In this document: positions 38,701 to 47,622 of the stretch, in pieces
Layout: every line of letters starts with the position of its first letter
Numbering within the stretch: position 1 is the stretch's first letter
Assembly (NCBI GenBank): GCA_964035795.1
Contig: OZ038322.1
Coordinates: 19,818,674 to 19,882,673 of the forward strand
DNA from: Pterobdella sp. o SKG-2022
Lineage: Eukaryota; Annelida; Clitellata; Hirudinida; Piscicolidae
DNA length: 64,000 nt
Direction of reading: 5' to 3'
Translations under genes and position numbers: made by a program
The notes under the pieces: generated by a model
Database searches by the model: none
What the model was told of the DNA's origin: nothing
What the model saw: the letters and a program-made list of their open reading frames with translations, nothing else

Positions 38701-40862
38701 AATTTATAAAACTTAGATATTTAATATTTGATTTTTTAATTGATAGATTTTAAAAGAATTTTATTTAGTATTTTAACTCTTGATTAACATTTTAGTTTAA
38801 CATTTTGACAGGTTATAAAATCCCTCAATGCAAAAGTATTGAAGAGTACAAAACGTATATTGACCAGTTACCTATGATCGATTCTCCTGAAACTTTCGGC
38901 ATGCATCCCAACGCCGATATCACGTAAAAATATTATGTTTTCAAATTTTTACCTTTTTATGTTTCCATGTTATGAAACCTGCAATTTTTCTAGGTACCAA
39001 ACAGACACTGTTAAGCGAATGTTGGACACAATTTTAAGCATCCAACCTAAAGACTCGTCACAGTCGGGAGGGGAGACTAGAGAAGCTATTGTTTATAGGC
39101 TTTCTGATGAAATATTGAATAAGCTGCCTAATGACTACGTTGCTCATGAGGTTTTACTTTTCATCATAATCATTCTCTTAAAATTTTACAGTGATTAAAA
39201 AATATGTTTGATTAAATATAAAAAATTCATAGATAAAATTGTTCTTATTAAGCTTGAATTTTAAAAAAATGAAACATGCTTCTAGATTAAATCAAATCTT
39301 GAAAGAATGGGTTTGACCGAGCCATTGTCAATTTTTCTTCGTCAAGAAGTTAACAGAATACAAAATGTACTTTCGACAGTACGAAACACATTGTATGATT
39401 TAAAACTGGCCATTGAAGGCACTATAATCATGTCTGAAACACTTAGAAATGCACTTGACTGTATGTTCGATGCGCGAATTCCTGAGTCGTGGAGAAAGGT
39501 AATTTTCATTTAACAAATTTTTTCAAAAAAAAGTTTATTTCGAAATTTCAATTACATTATTGATTGAAAATAAATTTTGGAAACTATTGTTAGATATCAT
39601 GGGATTCGGCGACTTTTGGATTCTGGTGTACCGATTTGCTAGATAGAAACCAACAGTTGAGTGCTTGGCTGTTCGAAACAAAACCTAAGGTTCAATACAA
39701 TTACCTTTAATGAACAACTAAAAATCTTTGTATTTGAAACTTTACTTTTCAAGGTTTTTTGGATGGCAGGATTTTTCAATCCTCAAGGCTTTTTAACTGC
39801 AATGAGACAAGAGATAACCAGAGCACACAAAGGATGGGCCCTAGATAATGTGATTCTTGATAATGAAGTGACAAAACACAACAAAGAAGATATATCTTCA
39901 TACCCTCAAGAAGGTTATCCGTATTGCATTAAATTTCTATTTCAAGTTTTTAAATAACAATTTTTTTTTCAAATTCACTAAGACACTCAGAGTATTTTTA
40001 GAATCTACATTACTTAGTTAACAAAATCATCTAGCTTTTCATGCGAAAGTTCTATTTTACTAGGTTTTCGGCCCACATAGAGCATTAGACTAATTATCTA
40101 AATTAACCGGTTTCAACTCCGCGCGGGCCAACATTTATACACATAAGAAGTAGCGCTCTGTAAAACATCTGTTGAGCTAACGAAACACTAAATGGGATGA
40201 CTAAAAATCGATCTAAAAATATAACTTTTCAGAGACATCATATTTATTTTTCTTCATTATTTTGTAACGAAAACATCAAATAAGAGGAATTTTTAATACA
40301 TTTATTGAGAATCGGAAGCTAACGTTTTATGATAAGGCTAAACTTATCGAAAATTATAGCTTCCGATTCTCAATAAATGTATTAAAAATTCCTCTTATTT
40401 GATGTTGTTCGTTACAAAAGATCTAAAAATATTTTAAAAATTAGGTGATAATGTGAAATTTTCCGAAAATTTTCATAATTTTTTTTATAATAAATCCTTG
40501 TTTTTGTCTCAGTAAGTCGTTTTATTTAGATTATTTAATTGTTTAAAAGTCTATAATTTATAATTAATTTCAACAAAGGGGTTTACGTGCACGGCTTGTA
40601 TTTAGACGGAGCAGGCTGGGACAGAAAAAATGTGAGATTAATAAGTCCATCACCTAAAGTTCTCTTCACTCTTTTGCCTGTTGTTCACATATTTGCTGTG
40701 AATTTTGAGAAAAAGAAGAATAACAACCTATGTTTAGTGCCAGTTTACAAAAAGCCTCAGAGAACTGACCTCACATACATATTTCCACTCATGCTTAAGA
40801 CAAACCTTAATCCTAATCATTGGATTACAAGAGGAGTAGCACTGCTTTGTGACATCAAATAA
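13371..40862 (+). CDS. DNAH5: Axonemal outer-arm dynein heavy chain, DNAH5/DNAH8 type, complete
   Basis: I assembled 87 exons from 13371 to the TAA at 40862; every junction keeps phase and the total is 13,797 nt, i.e. 4,598 residues, close to human DNAH5 (4,624). The product is the gamma-type heavy chain ATPase of ciliary outer arms. Landmarks: N-terminal [12 protein letters not shown] and LDARYLYI; four P-loops GPAGTGKT (23853-23876, about residue 1956), GPSGAGKT (25195-25218, 2238), GEQGSAKT (26672-26695, 2561) and GVGGSGKQ (28746-28769, 2930); Walker B CFDEFNRI and IFIDDINMP; microtubule-binding domain near residues 3290-3400; and the C-terminal [13 protein letters not shown]. Subfamily assignment rests on segments such as [10 protein letters not shown] and NDWTDGIF. 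One intron holds a retroelement. No frameshift or lost catalytic motif was found, so it looks functional. Exon coordinates are given in the three following entries. Confidence 0.95.
23798..29400 (+). other. DNAH5-type gene, exons 39-59: AAA1 to AAA4
   Basis: Exons: 23798-23899, 23955-24031, 24211-24398, 24456-24650, 24707-24949, 25099-25398, 25451-25694, 25791-25903, 25996-26160, 26334-26444, 26540-26791, 26872-26994, 27100-27223, 27323-27441, 27533-27685, 27754-27894, 27990-28080, 28177-28191, 28341-28492, 28677-28831, 29247-29400. They carry all four nucleotide-binding P-loops of the motor ring and the sensor/arginine segments around them. Exon 28177-28191 would be a 15-nt micro-exon (TTGCCACCATGGCAA before GTAAGT); including or skipping it keeps the frame. 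The exon starting at 28341 has a poor polypyrimidine tract. The start at 25791 (acceptor AAATAAG) was chosen because the later AG at 25801 would give a stop. Confidence 0.85.
24978..25030 (+). repeat. Severely 5'-truncated LINE 3' end with TTGA repeats
   Basis: ACCCAACCCTTGGTGAATG followed by AAAACGGCC, TATAAAAAGGATTTGATTG and ATTGATA. Shares the 3' terminus of the LINE copies at 9269 and 12076-12480. Lies in the DNAH5 intron between exons 43 and 44. Confidence 0.6.
29446..29521. repeat. Single-arm copy of the foldback repeat family
   Basis: GAGGAATTTTTTGATACATT, then a poly-A-rich link and TTTTCGATAAGTACAACC, TTATCATAAATCATTAG. This matches one arm plus core of the 40260-40419 foldback. It lies in the DNAH5 intron 29401-32445, just upstream of the retroelement. 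Confidence 0.55.
29640..32240 (+). mobile_element. Decayed non-LTR retrotransposon with reverse transcriptase and restriction-like endonuclease domain
   Basis: Sits in the DNAH5 intron 29401-32445, same strand, and is visibly more GC-rich than its surroundings. Reading order: N-terminal segment (29705-30076), RT motifs [47 protein letters not shown] and the catalytic box YLDDALIGG (about 30748), then a thumb region and a C-terminal domain. There are in-frame stops or frame changes near 30076, 30590, 30868, 31006 and 31280, so it cannot make a full protein. The type resembles invertebrate elements often annotated as R2-like. A run of T (32230-32242) may mark the 3' end. Target-site duplications were not identified. 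Confidence 0.8.
31470..32225 (+). pseudogene. C-terminal PD-(D/E)XK-like endonuclease domain of the retroelement, still open
   Basis: A 251-codon open frame, the only long intact piece of the element; the start is arbitrary because the frame is open upstream. It has a CLCKCG zinc-knuckle-like pair, then [31 protein letters not shown] and [12 protein letters not shown]. The order RH-E, then an acidic DG turn, then VWD-x-T resembles restriction-like endonucleases of early-branching non-LTR elements, which nick the target. The zinc knuckle seems degenerate (GYYGRLNGG where a Cys/His pair is usual). No host function is implied. Confidence 0.6.
40070..40136 (+). repeat. Diverged tRNA-derived SINE head
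   Basis: TAGAGCATTAGACTAATTA and GGTTTCAACTCCGCG align with the A-box/B-box region of the copy at 2048-2230 (TAGAGTATTAGACCAATTAG and GCGTTCGATCCCGCG). Lies in the last DNAH5 intron. The downstream SINE body is not recognisable. Confidence 0.5.
40260..40419. repeat. Foldback repeat (about 58-bp inverted arms)
   Basis: Left arm starts TTTTGTAACGAA and runs through ATCAAATAAGAGGAATTTTT and ATTTATTGAGAATCGGAAGC; the right arm is its almost exact reverse complement (one 3-nt indel). The loop contains the family core TTTTATGATAAGGCTAAAC. Single-arm relatives lie at 4085, 29446 and 42507. Too small to encode anything; MITE-like in size but clear target duplications were not found. Confidence 0.75.
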
Positions 40863-41370
40863 ACTTAAAGAACTTTGAAACATTTTAAACATCCCACTTA
40901 TCTTGTTTACCTTCACAACTAACTTCTATGACGTTTTGCTTGAAACCCATTTGAAATAATATTTTTTACGATTTAAATATGTTTTTTCATTTTTTTGAAA
41001 TTAAAAAAAAACTTATATCAATAATTCTTAAAAAAATTAAAGATTATGTTAAATTTTAAATTTTCATAAATTGCGTGTGAAACTTTCTATTTAAATGGTT
41101 TAACAGATTAAAACATTTTTTTGAAATTTGTTGAAATACTTTCAATCTTCATTTAAACTTTTTATTTTAAATTTTTAACAAGCTAAAAATTGAGAAGTTT
41201 AATCAATTCTATTAAACTGCTAAATCCTGATACAAGCGACTTGATTAACAAGTAAAAGCAGGAATTAAGCCCAACAATGAGTTCATTATGTTCTTCCTGA
41301 AATGCAAAACATCCTTTCAAAAAAAAAACTGTTGAGTAAGTTAGTTAAAATTTAAATGAGCTTTCAAGCA
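40863..41370. other. Intergenic, no gene seen
   Basis: AT-rich spacer between the dynein stop and the promoter of the small secreted-peptide gene. I see no exon, RNA or repeat unit. Confidence 0.5.
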
Positions 41371-41373
41371 AAC

Positions 41374-41495
41374 TATATAAAAAGCAGAAACCCCAAGCTG
41401 GTGAATTTGAGCCGTTAAACTTACAAACCTTACAAACGTGAGTTATTTTCATTGCAGAATTATGACATTATTTTAATAAATTTATTTTAAGATAG
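41374..41495 (+). promoter_or_regulatory. TATA promoter and 5'-UTR intron of the secreted-peptide gene
   Basis: TATATAAAAA at 41374-41383 would place transcription start near 41405. A 5'-UTR exon then ends at 41437 before the donor GTGAGT, and the acceptor AG at 41494-41495 abuts the start codon directly. Confidence 0.55.
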
Positions 41496-41804
41496 ATGCA
41501 AAGCGCTAGACTAAAGATGCTAATGGTCTGCATGCTGGGAGTGATGTTCGTGTTGTTAGTATTCCCAGCTGAAAGTCAAAAAGAAAACTGGGGGATCAAA
41601 AAAGATTCAAAATGTCAAAGGGATGAAGGAGAACTGATTTGTAAATCATGCGGCTTGCACGATTCTTCGTTTTCTTTCTTTTGTTGTCAGAATGATGCTT
41701 TTTATCACTTGTGCGCAAATATGTTCTATGGTGACGAAAAAGCTCTGTTTAAAGATTCCGACAAAAGAAAAACATACTTTTTAGGCAAAAGAGCAAGATT
41801 CTGA
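41496..41804 (+). CDS. Small secreted cysteine-rich, neuropeptide-like precursor
   Basis: A 102-residue single-exon frame. Residues 1-28 are a strong signal peptide (LMVCMLGVMFVLLVFPAES). The mature part has six cysteines spaced C-x8-C-x2-C-x10-CC-x8-C, and the C-terminus contains two dibasic sites around KTYFLG: DKR, then GKR, then ARF and stop. Cleavage and glycine amidation would release a short KTYFL-amide-like peptide plus a cysteine-bonded chain. TATA promoter, 5'-UTR intron and AATAAA (41918-41923) support a real transcript. I do not recognise the family. It could also be an antimicrobial or other secreted disulfide peptide. Confidence 0.65.
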   Translation: MQSARLKMLMVCMLGVMFVLLVFPAESQKENWGIKKDSKCQRDEGELICKSCGLHDSSFSFFCCQNDAFYHLCANMFYGDEKALFKDSDKRKTYFLGKRARF

Positions 41805-43379
41805 ATTTTTATAAAAAATTTTTTTAGTTAATTATGATACAAGACTCTGAGTGGTTTTAATGCTTGAAATATTTTCTTATCTAATGACATTCAATTCAAT
41901 TGCACTTGTATAGTATTAATAAATCAAGATAAAATTTGGATATAAAGAATTATTTTGATGAATAAATTTGAACTCAGGCAAAACTATTTCCGATGTATTA
42001 AAATTGGAGTATTATCGTCAAAAGTTTCGAATGAGTCGAAAGGAACAAATTAACTTGAGATTTAACGGTTTAACTGATGTCTCAAAACTAAACTTAAATA
42101 GGAAATCTTATTTTTTCTAGTTTCTATTTTGAAATATAATTTTAAATATTAAAAAACGAAACTTTACACCAAAAATTAGGCCGAGACACATGTTTTAAAT
42201 AAAATATCTATGACATTCGATAAGTATTACAATACTTAAAAATAACTCGTCAATAAAAAATGGTTAGTTTCATATTTAGTCGATAAAATAATATTTTAAT
42301 AAACATGAGAAACAATATGAAAAAATTTGCTTACTCAAAAATGACTTTCGATTTTATTGATAATTCGGAAAAGATACATTGAAAACATTCTTAACAAGAA
42401 AACTAGGCTCCAATACATTTTATCTGACACATCACGAACCCCTATTGATGGCCCAAGGTACTCAATCTGAAATAATTTTTCGAAAGTTCAACATCAAAAG
42501 TTGAAAATTTTTTAAATACATTTATTTAAAAAAAAACTATAATTTTTGATAAATTTAGCCTTATCATAAAACATTAGGGAAAATTAGCGAAGTAAAAATA
42601 TGACTTGTTATAAGATAACTGCAAAAATAGGCATTGAAGTAATTTTATAAAAAGTATACAAAATTGTAGTGAAAAACAAGTTGAATTGACCACGAAGAAC
42701 AAGAAAATTTAATATTTTAAAAATAACTATGTCTCGCATATTAATTGCCGTTACTCAAATTCAGTAGAAGGTAAATACATAAAGTAAAGTAAGGTTGAAG
42801 GTATAAAAAGATAAAATTTAGAAACGGTTTTGATTTATTGGAGATTACATAAAGCTAAAAAAAATATTTATTCAAAAAAGTGATTAAATAAATATAAAGA
42901 TAAATATAATAGTATTTTATATAAAAAAATAAGTAGAGATAAAACAAGATTACATCTTTATGCATTGACTGGGTTTGGTCTGTAAAAAAGATAATGAGAT
43001 GAAAAATATAGATTAAGTCTAAACTTGAATAACACCTTTATTTGAAATAAAATCAATAGTAATAATAAAAATTATTACTAAAAACAAACTTTGAAAGATA
43101 GAATTTAAGAATTCAAATCCATCCAAACCAGTGAAAAAAATTTCAAACTCATTTTTTTGGATTTTTTATTAAATTAAATTTTTATGTACATAAATGATGG
43201 AAGAATAAAACTTGAGCTATCAAACGCTCTAGTTTGCATCAGTAAACAGCAGGGCAGAGCATTGATTTAGGCATTACAGAGTTTTCATCTTTGTATTAAA
43301 CAGATTTTTAAAAATTATATAAATGCAGACGCTACGAAGATATTTTTATTCCAAGATACTTTTTCCATATTATATCGAG
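41805..43379. other. Intergenic, mostly featureless
   Basis: Contains the AATAAA of the peptide gene (41918) and a single-arm foldback relative (42507-42583, given separately). A TATATAAAT stretch near 43316 could be the TATA box of the carbonic-anhydrase-like gene, about 65 bp before its ATG. No other exon was recognised. Confidence 0.45.
42507..42583. repeat. Single-arm copy of the foldback repeat family
   Basis: AAATACATTTATTTAAAA, then TTTTTGATAAATTTAGCC and TTATCATAAAACATTAGGG, the same arm plus core order as at 29446-29521. Confidence 0.55.
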
Positions 43380-44099
43380 ATGAAGTCGCTTCTTTTTCTT
43401 TTCTCTATCATTTCTTATCAGAGTTTTGGCCTTGCTGGTCAATTTTTGGATTCACTTTACTCACCTATTAAATCTTATTCATTTTGATTAAATGAAAATC
43501 AAAATTGAACAGCGAGTGATGTTTGTACTTCGGGACAAAAGCAGTCTCCAATAGCAATTACGGTTATCAATTGTCCTTTTGTTGGGTCTCTAAAAAAAAA
43601 TATTTCACTTGGCTAAACGAAGGTCAAAGCGACACTATTCAAGCTAAAAACATAGGAAAAACAGGTCATTTGTCTACTATTTCAAAAAACATAGTGCTGA
43701 ATATCTTTCCAGTAGTTTATCTTACAAAATATACTTTCAATAATTAATTTTAATTTAAAATAAAATTTGAAACGTCTACACATGCACGATTTATACATTG
43801 TTTAAAGTTTTGTTAACACTGAATAGAAAGCTTCAGCGACATACAGATGAGTATGATCTGAAAAAAATAAAATTTCACTGGGGGAACGATTCGCTTAGAA
43901 GTTCAGAACATAGATGGAGTGAGATATGCCGGAGAAGTAAGTTATTTAATCAAGTACATGAATGCCAATAAAACCGTTAGAACAACTATGAAAATTAAAG
44001 TTATTTCTTGAAAATTTAAAAAAATTAATTTTTCGAAACTAAATAAAGCTCACTTCTAATTTCTGTTTTCTGCATATTCTTTTTTACAAGTTTTTTTAC

Positions 44100-44790
44100 A
44101 AAAAGTACAAGTTTGGGTGTTTTTAACACCCAAACTTGTACTTCTCTTGATAACCTCCTTAGTGTTCTTTTACGTGAACTCGATTTGGTCCAACACATAG
44201 ACCTCCCACTCATAGACTTGGTAAAAGTTTTGTTTTCATCCTCACTCAAAATTCTTCCCATCTGGCATCACATACAAAACCTAAGCAAAAAAACTTTAAA
44301 TTGTAATTATGGTCTTATTTTTTACCCTCTCAAACTCGCTCTCTCCTTCATTCTTGCACTATAGTATACCACTATTTTGTAAACTTAGATTATTATTCTT
44401 TCAAGAAAAACTTTACACGTACTAATAATACACTTATCCATCTTCGATATTTCAGTTGAAGAGTTTCTCACTACCATGAAAAATTTTCTTCACCAAGTTC
44501 CACAGCGTGCTCAAGTCTTTTACTCTAACAATCATTTCTATGCTGCCGCTGCTAAAAAAGAGAGTCGACACCTTGAGAAAAAGATATCTTTATTTAAAAG
44601 GTCTGCTAGCCCTGTTTTAGCTAATATCTTCATTGTTCTAAGTGGAACTCTTAATACAGCACGTACTTTCATTTTTGAAGTTCGTGAAGAATACTTTAAC
44701 ACCATGCTTGCACCTGTCACACCAAACTCGAGTCTTTTGAAAAACTCTATTCTACATATATCCCCTGTTTTTCTAATACGTAGTTTTTTT
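44100..44790 (+). mobile_element. LINE fragment (endonuclease-to-RT linker region, CR1-like)
   Basis: Two open segments, 44113-44364 and 44476-44793, resemble the end of a LINE apurinic endonuclease (LRELDLVQHIDLP then a Val-Leu-Phe-Ser-Ser stretch, matching the usual QHV-PTH-LDL-SS pattern) and the linker that follows it (KKESRHLEKKISLFKRS, then EEYFNTMLAPVTPNSSLL). No RT motifs remain. The fragment interrupts the carbonic-anhydrase-like gene. Clade assignment is tentative. Confidence 0.45.
44103..44143. repeat. Perfect 19-bp hairpin
   Basis: AAGTACAAGTTTGGGTGTT, TTT loop, then its exact reverse complement. Overlaps the start of the LINE fragment. Confidence 0.8.
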
Positions 44791-46514
44791 TAGAAACTAT
44801 CAATGTTTGGAACACTTTCATTAGTTTTTTTTATAAAAAAAATCTTTTTTATGAAAAAATATTTTACCAACGCCTATTTGCAATACAATTACGGATAAGA
44901 TTAAAGTGGCATTTACTTCAGAAGTCTCTAGATCACATTTCCTGATACACGGTTTTTTTACCAATCGAGCAAAAATTTATTTTTGATTAGTTGGCACTGA
45001 AATAGTAAGCAGGCTTTCACGCTTTTTATCCAATAAATCTTCTCCCCTAGACGTAACCCCCATATCTATTCTAAAATGTTTTTCACTTGTTTACCCCCAT
45101 CATTCTCAAACTTTTTGATATGTTTCTTAAGAATAATAATAATAAAACAAATCAACTCAATTTAGAAATAAAAGTTCAATATAATGTTGATAATTTTTGA
45201 AGATAAATCAAAAACAATAGAACCTTGAAACTTTTTATTTATGATGAACACATCTTTTTGTTGAAAAAGTTAAAATTATTATGTAATTCTTGTAGTTGAT
45301 AATATTGCACTTGTAATGAACAGTACTTGGTACTTTATTAAATAAAACTTCTTAGTCGTCAGTAATTTTTGAATTTAAGGCTTAAAGAAAATAAATTCAC
45401 TAAACTTCTAATAAGGTTTTTTTATGAACTTTTTTTAAATATTTTGCCATCCAGATTGAACTTTTCCTTTCTCAAGGGGCTCTAAGCGATCCTCTAGAAA
45501 GCCCTACTGCAATAATTTCTATACTCTTGCAGGTAAAAACTATGTCGTTTTGTCTGTTTAATCTATCATGAGATAATATTTCTGTAAAATTAAATAAGAA
45601 AAACAAAGTTTAGCAAAAAATATTCCTTTTTTGCAAAAACTCAAAGAGCAGCTTTTTTCATTGGTTAACTTTGGTGAATATTCTTTTGTAATTTTTTCAC
45701 AAAATCTATTTAAAACCCTTATGTTTAAAAAAAATAATCGTGTGAATGATTTTCTGCGTAAAAAAAACAAGAAGGCATTTGAAACATATTTTTTTTTACA
45801 AAGCTATTTTTAATTAACTATCCTCCAAACTCACAGGCAATAGTTTGACCTATTCTGCTGGTTCGAGCATTGAAAGTCTTGCCAATTCGCCAAACAGATA
45901 TATGTTGTATGATGGAAGTACGATTGTATACCCATGTTATGAAGGTGTTGCAAGATATGTTTATAAAGACCCAGTCGACGTGACCGCTTCATTCGTAAGT
46001 AAATTAAGTCAATGTTGTATGCTTTAAATGGATATAATTGATTTTTCTAATCTAAACAGCTTCAAGCTTTAAGAAACCTTAGAGACACTGACTTGCAACC
46101 TCTAGTGAAAAATTTTAGACCATTGCAAAATTTCAATGGCAGAATAGTTGAAAGATCTTTTGAAATGTAGATGTTTGGTAAAAATAAATGTGGAGTGAGA
46201 AAACAAATTAAATTTTGAGATTAAAAATATTTTAAAAAACGTTCAACTCTTTCAAAAAACATTAGTTTTACATACAGTTTTATAACAGAATCTGTTTTGG
46301 GTAATTTTATTTTCAGTTTTCAAACAAATAAACATAGCAAAGTTTTTATCATTTGAAATGGTTGCAACTTAAATAGGTTTAGCAAAATTTCATCACACAA
46401 ACAAAATTCAAAAATAAAACTAAAATTACCAATGTATTTATTCCTTAACATGAACAACGTGTTAGTCTACGATTAAAATAGTAGAAAATATAACATAAAA
46501 GTATTCAAAAGTAT

Positions 46515-46558
46515 ATTACAAAGCTTTTCTAGTTAAAATAAAACCATCATCAGGTAAC
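46515..46558 (-). ncRNA. Hammerhead-ribozyme-like motif, probably from a Penelope-like element
   Basis: On the minus strand CTGATGA (46553-46547) is followed by a stem TGGTT / AACTA with a TTATTTT loop, then GAAA (46529-46526), then the palindrome AAGCTT and T (46520), the predicted cleavage position. The next bases GTAAT (46519-46515) pair with the strand preceding CTGATGA (GTTAC, 46558-46554), closing stem I with one G-U. Penelope-like retroelements carry such minimal type I hammerheads with a very short stem III. No Penelope RT was found nearby, so this is a remnant or a non-autonomous copy. Confidence 0.5.
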
Positions 46559-46837
46559 TAAGACAAGGCACTTCGGGCTTAATATAAAGTTATATAAAGG
46601 GGTGGAATGATTTATGATGAGACGTTACGTAAAATGATGATCTGAAGATCTAATTGTAAAGTAAATAATTAATCACTATTAAAGGAGTATGATGAAGAGT
46701 ATGAAAGTAATTTTTTATACTGAGATAATAAGCATGAAAGAATAAAAATATTGTAGACAAATTTTATGACTATTGGAGGTAGGATCTTTATGCTATCCCA
46801 TCTCTTAACAAAGTCAGTTTTATATGTCATTCAGTAG

Positions 46838-47146
46838 GGTCAACAAACACAAAAAAATGTAAGCTAGACTTACGGCAAAAAACATTTTAAAAAAAGCCCT
46901 AAAGAATTCCAAGAGAAAAAGAGGCAGACCACCACCAACTCTTCTCAATACATTAATAAATGACATGAACTCTCTCAAATTAAACATGGACAACATTGAA
47001 AAAATCGGTAAAGATGCGTATCGAGAAATTATTAAGACTCATTAGAACTGTGATTATGTCTAAAGACGAAAATTAATTATATATAAATATAAACTTATGA
47101 AAAGCTTCGTGTCTATTTTTGAATAAATACTTTGTGTTTGTTGACC
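46838..47146 (+). mobile_element. LINE C-terminal tail bounded by 16-bp inverted repeats
   Basis: GGTCAACAAACACAAA (46838-46853) is exactly inverted at 47131-47146. Inside, a + strand frame ends at 47044 and reads LTAKNILKKALKNSKRKRG, then RPPPTLLNTLINDM, and KIGKDAYREIIKTH before the stop, like the Arg-Gly-Arg-Pro end of a non-LTR polymerase. The final 50 bp match one arm of the foldback at 11444-11600. Confidence 0.5.
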
Positions 47147-47181
47147 TAAAACTTGATTTAGACTATCAATATTTTCTTTAG

Positions 47182-47622
47182 TCATTCAAGGATGCTCATT
47201 CAGTAGTTTATCTTTTATCTCCAGTCGGTGCTTTATTTATGATTTCCCATTTGAAGAAAAGTAAGAAATTGGCCAATAGATATTTTGCTGGATACATATG
47301 TTCACTTTATTGAACTGTGACATTTCTGTACGGTTAACCAGAATAGATGACACCGTGAAAAGTGGCAGTTCTATTTCTTAATGGAAAGAAAGATCTTAGT
47401 TTAGTGGTAATTCGGGTTATTTTCAAGGTACTCCAAATAAACACTTGGTTTTTAATTTAGACGATTTGAAAATTAAATAGTTCCTGTTATTTGTAAGCAC
47501 ACTTATGTTTTGAAATACCTACCATTATCCGAGCATATTGTTCCAGCATTTCGAGATGACAGACTGGCCTTATTAACAAAATGCCTCGGTGGATGTTTGG
47601 TGGTTATAGTCGGAAACAACAG
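47182..47622 (+). CDS. Two in-phase exons of an unidentified gene or gene remnant
   Basis: Exon 47182-47260 (acceptor TTTCTTTAG, donor GTAAGA) reads SFKDAHSVVYLLSPVGALFM and ISHLKK. Exon 47481-47622 reads IPVICKHTYVLKYLPLSEH, then IVPAFRDDRLALLTKCLGG and ends before GTAGAT. The two join in phase 1. The protein-like composition and strong splice sites suggest a real exon pair, but I do not recognise it and found neither start nor end exons. It could be a decayed duplicate of a gene elsewhere. Confidence 0.35.

Larger units (their letters stand above)
32446..40862 (+). other. DNAH5-type gene, exons 60-87: stalk, AAA5, AAA6, C-terminus
   Basis: Exons: 32446-32610, 32685-32873, 32949-33311, 33401-33503, 33616-33803, 33868-33948, 34043-34129, 34213-34350, 34411-34668, 34757-34951, 35047-35385, 35616-35859, 35968-36273, 36431-36567, 36619-36719, 36942-37008, 37157-37292, 37615-37789, 37859-37943, 38029-38176, 38292-38383, 38506-38656, 38812-38923, 38994-39150, 39286-39498, 39594-39689, 39754-39913, 40579-40862. 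Coiled coil 1 is in exon 62, the microtubule-binding domain ([17 protein letters not shown] to [17 protein letters not shown]) in exons 64-66, and coiled coil 2 in exons 67-68. Intron 34351-34410 is only 60 nt and has no stop in frame. Intron 36274-36430 starts with GC rather than GT; using it restores IKGGAALDL, the family sequence. The last intron (39914-40578) holds a SINE head and a foldback. Confidence 0.85.
43380..46170 (+). pseudogene. Secreted carbonic-anhydrase-like gene, broken in its 5' half
   Basis: Exon 43380-43437 encodes a signal peptide (MKSLLFLFSIISYQSFGLA). Exon 2 (from 43513) reads SDVCTSGQKQSPIAIT, the QSPI-I start of alpha-carbonic anhydrases, but the frame breaks in a nine-A run near 43592. 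Exon 43827-43936 reads YDLKKIKFHWGNDS then SSEH, with DGVRYAGE in another frame. Exons 45455-45532, 45837-45994 and 46060-46170 give SPNRYMLYDGSTIVYPCYEG and NFRPLQNFNGRIVERS, the family C-terminus. Zinc ligands are poor: the first His of FHFHWG is Lys, and the third (E-x-HLVH) reads as Ser. So it is either a pseudogene or a fast-evolving non-catalytic relative. A LINE fragment lies in the 44 kb intron. Confidence 0.6.
46171..47181. other. Repeat-derived region 3' of the carbonic-anhydrase-like gene
   Basis: Contains the hammerhead-like motif (46515-46558) and the inverted-repeat-bounded LINE tail (46838-47146), each listed separately. The rest is AT-rich without recognisable exons. Confidence 0.5.

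Noticed and set aside
44025..44261. Minus-strand frame over the 19-bp hairpin as a gene or miRNA precursor
   Set aside because: The + strand matches a LINE endonuclease tail; the stem is too short and perfect, and without flanking pairing, to call a miRNA.
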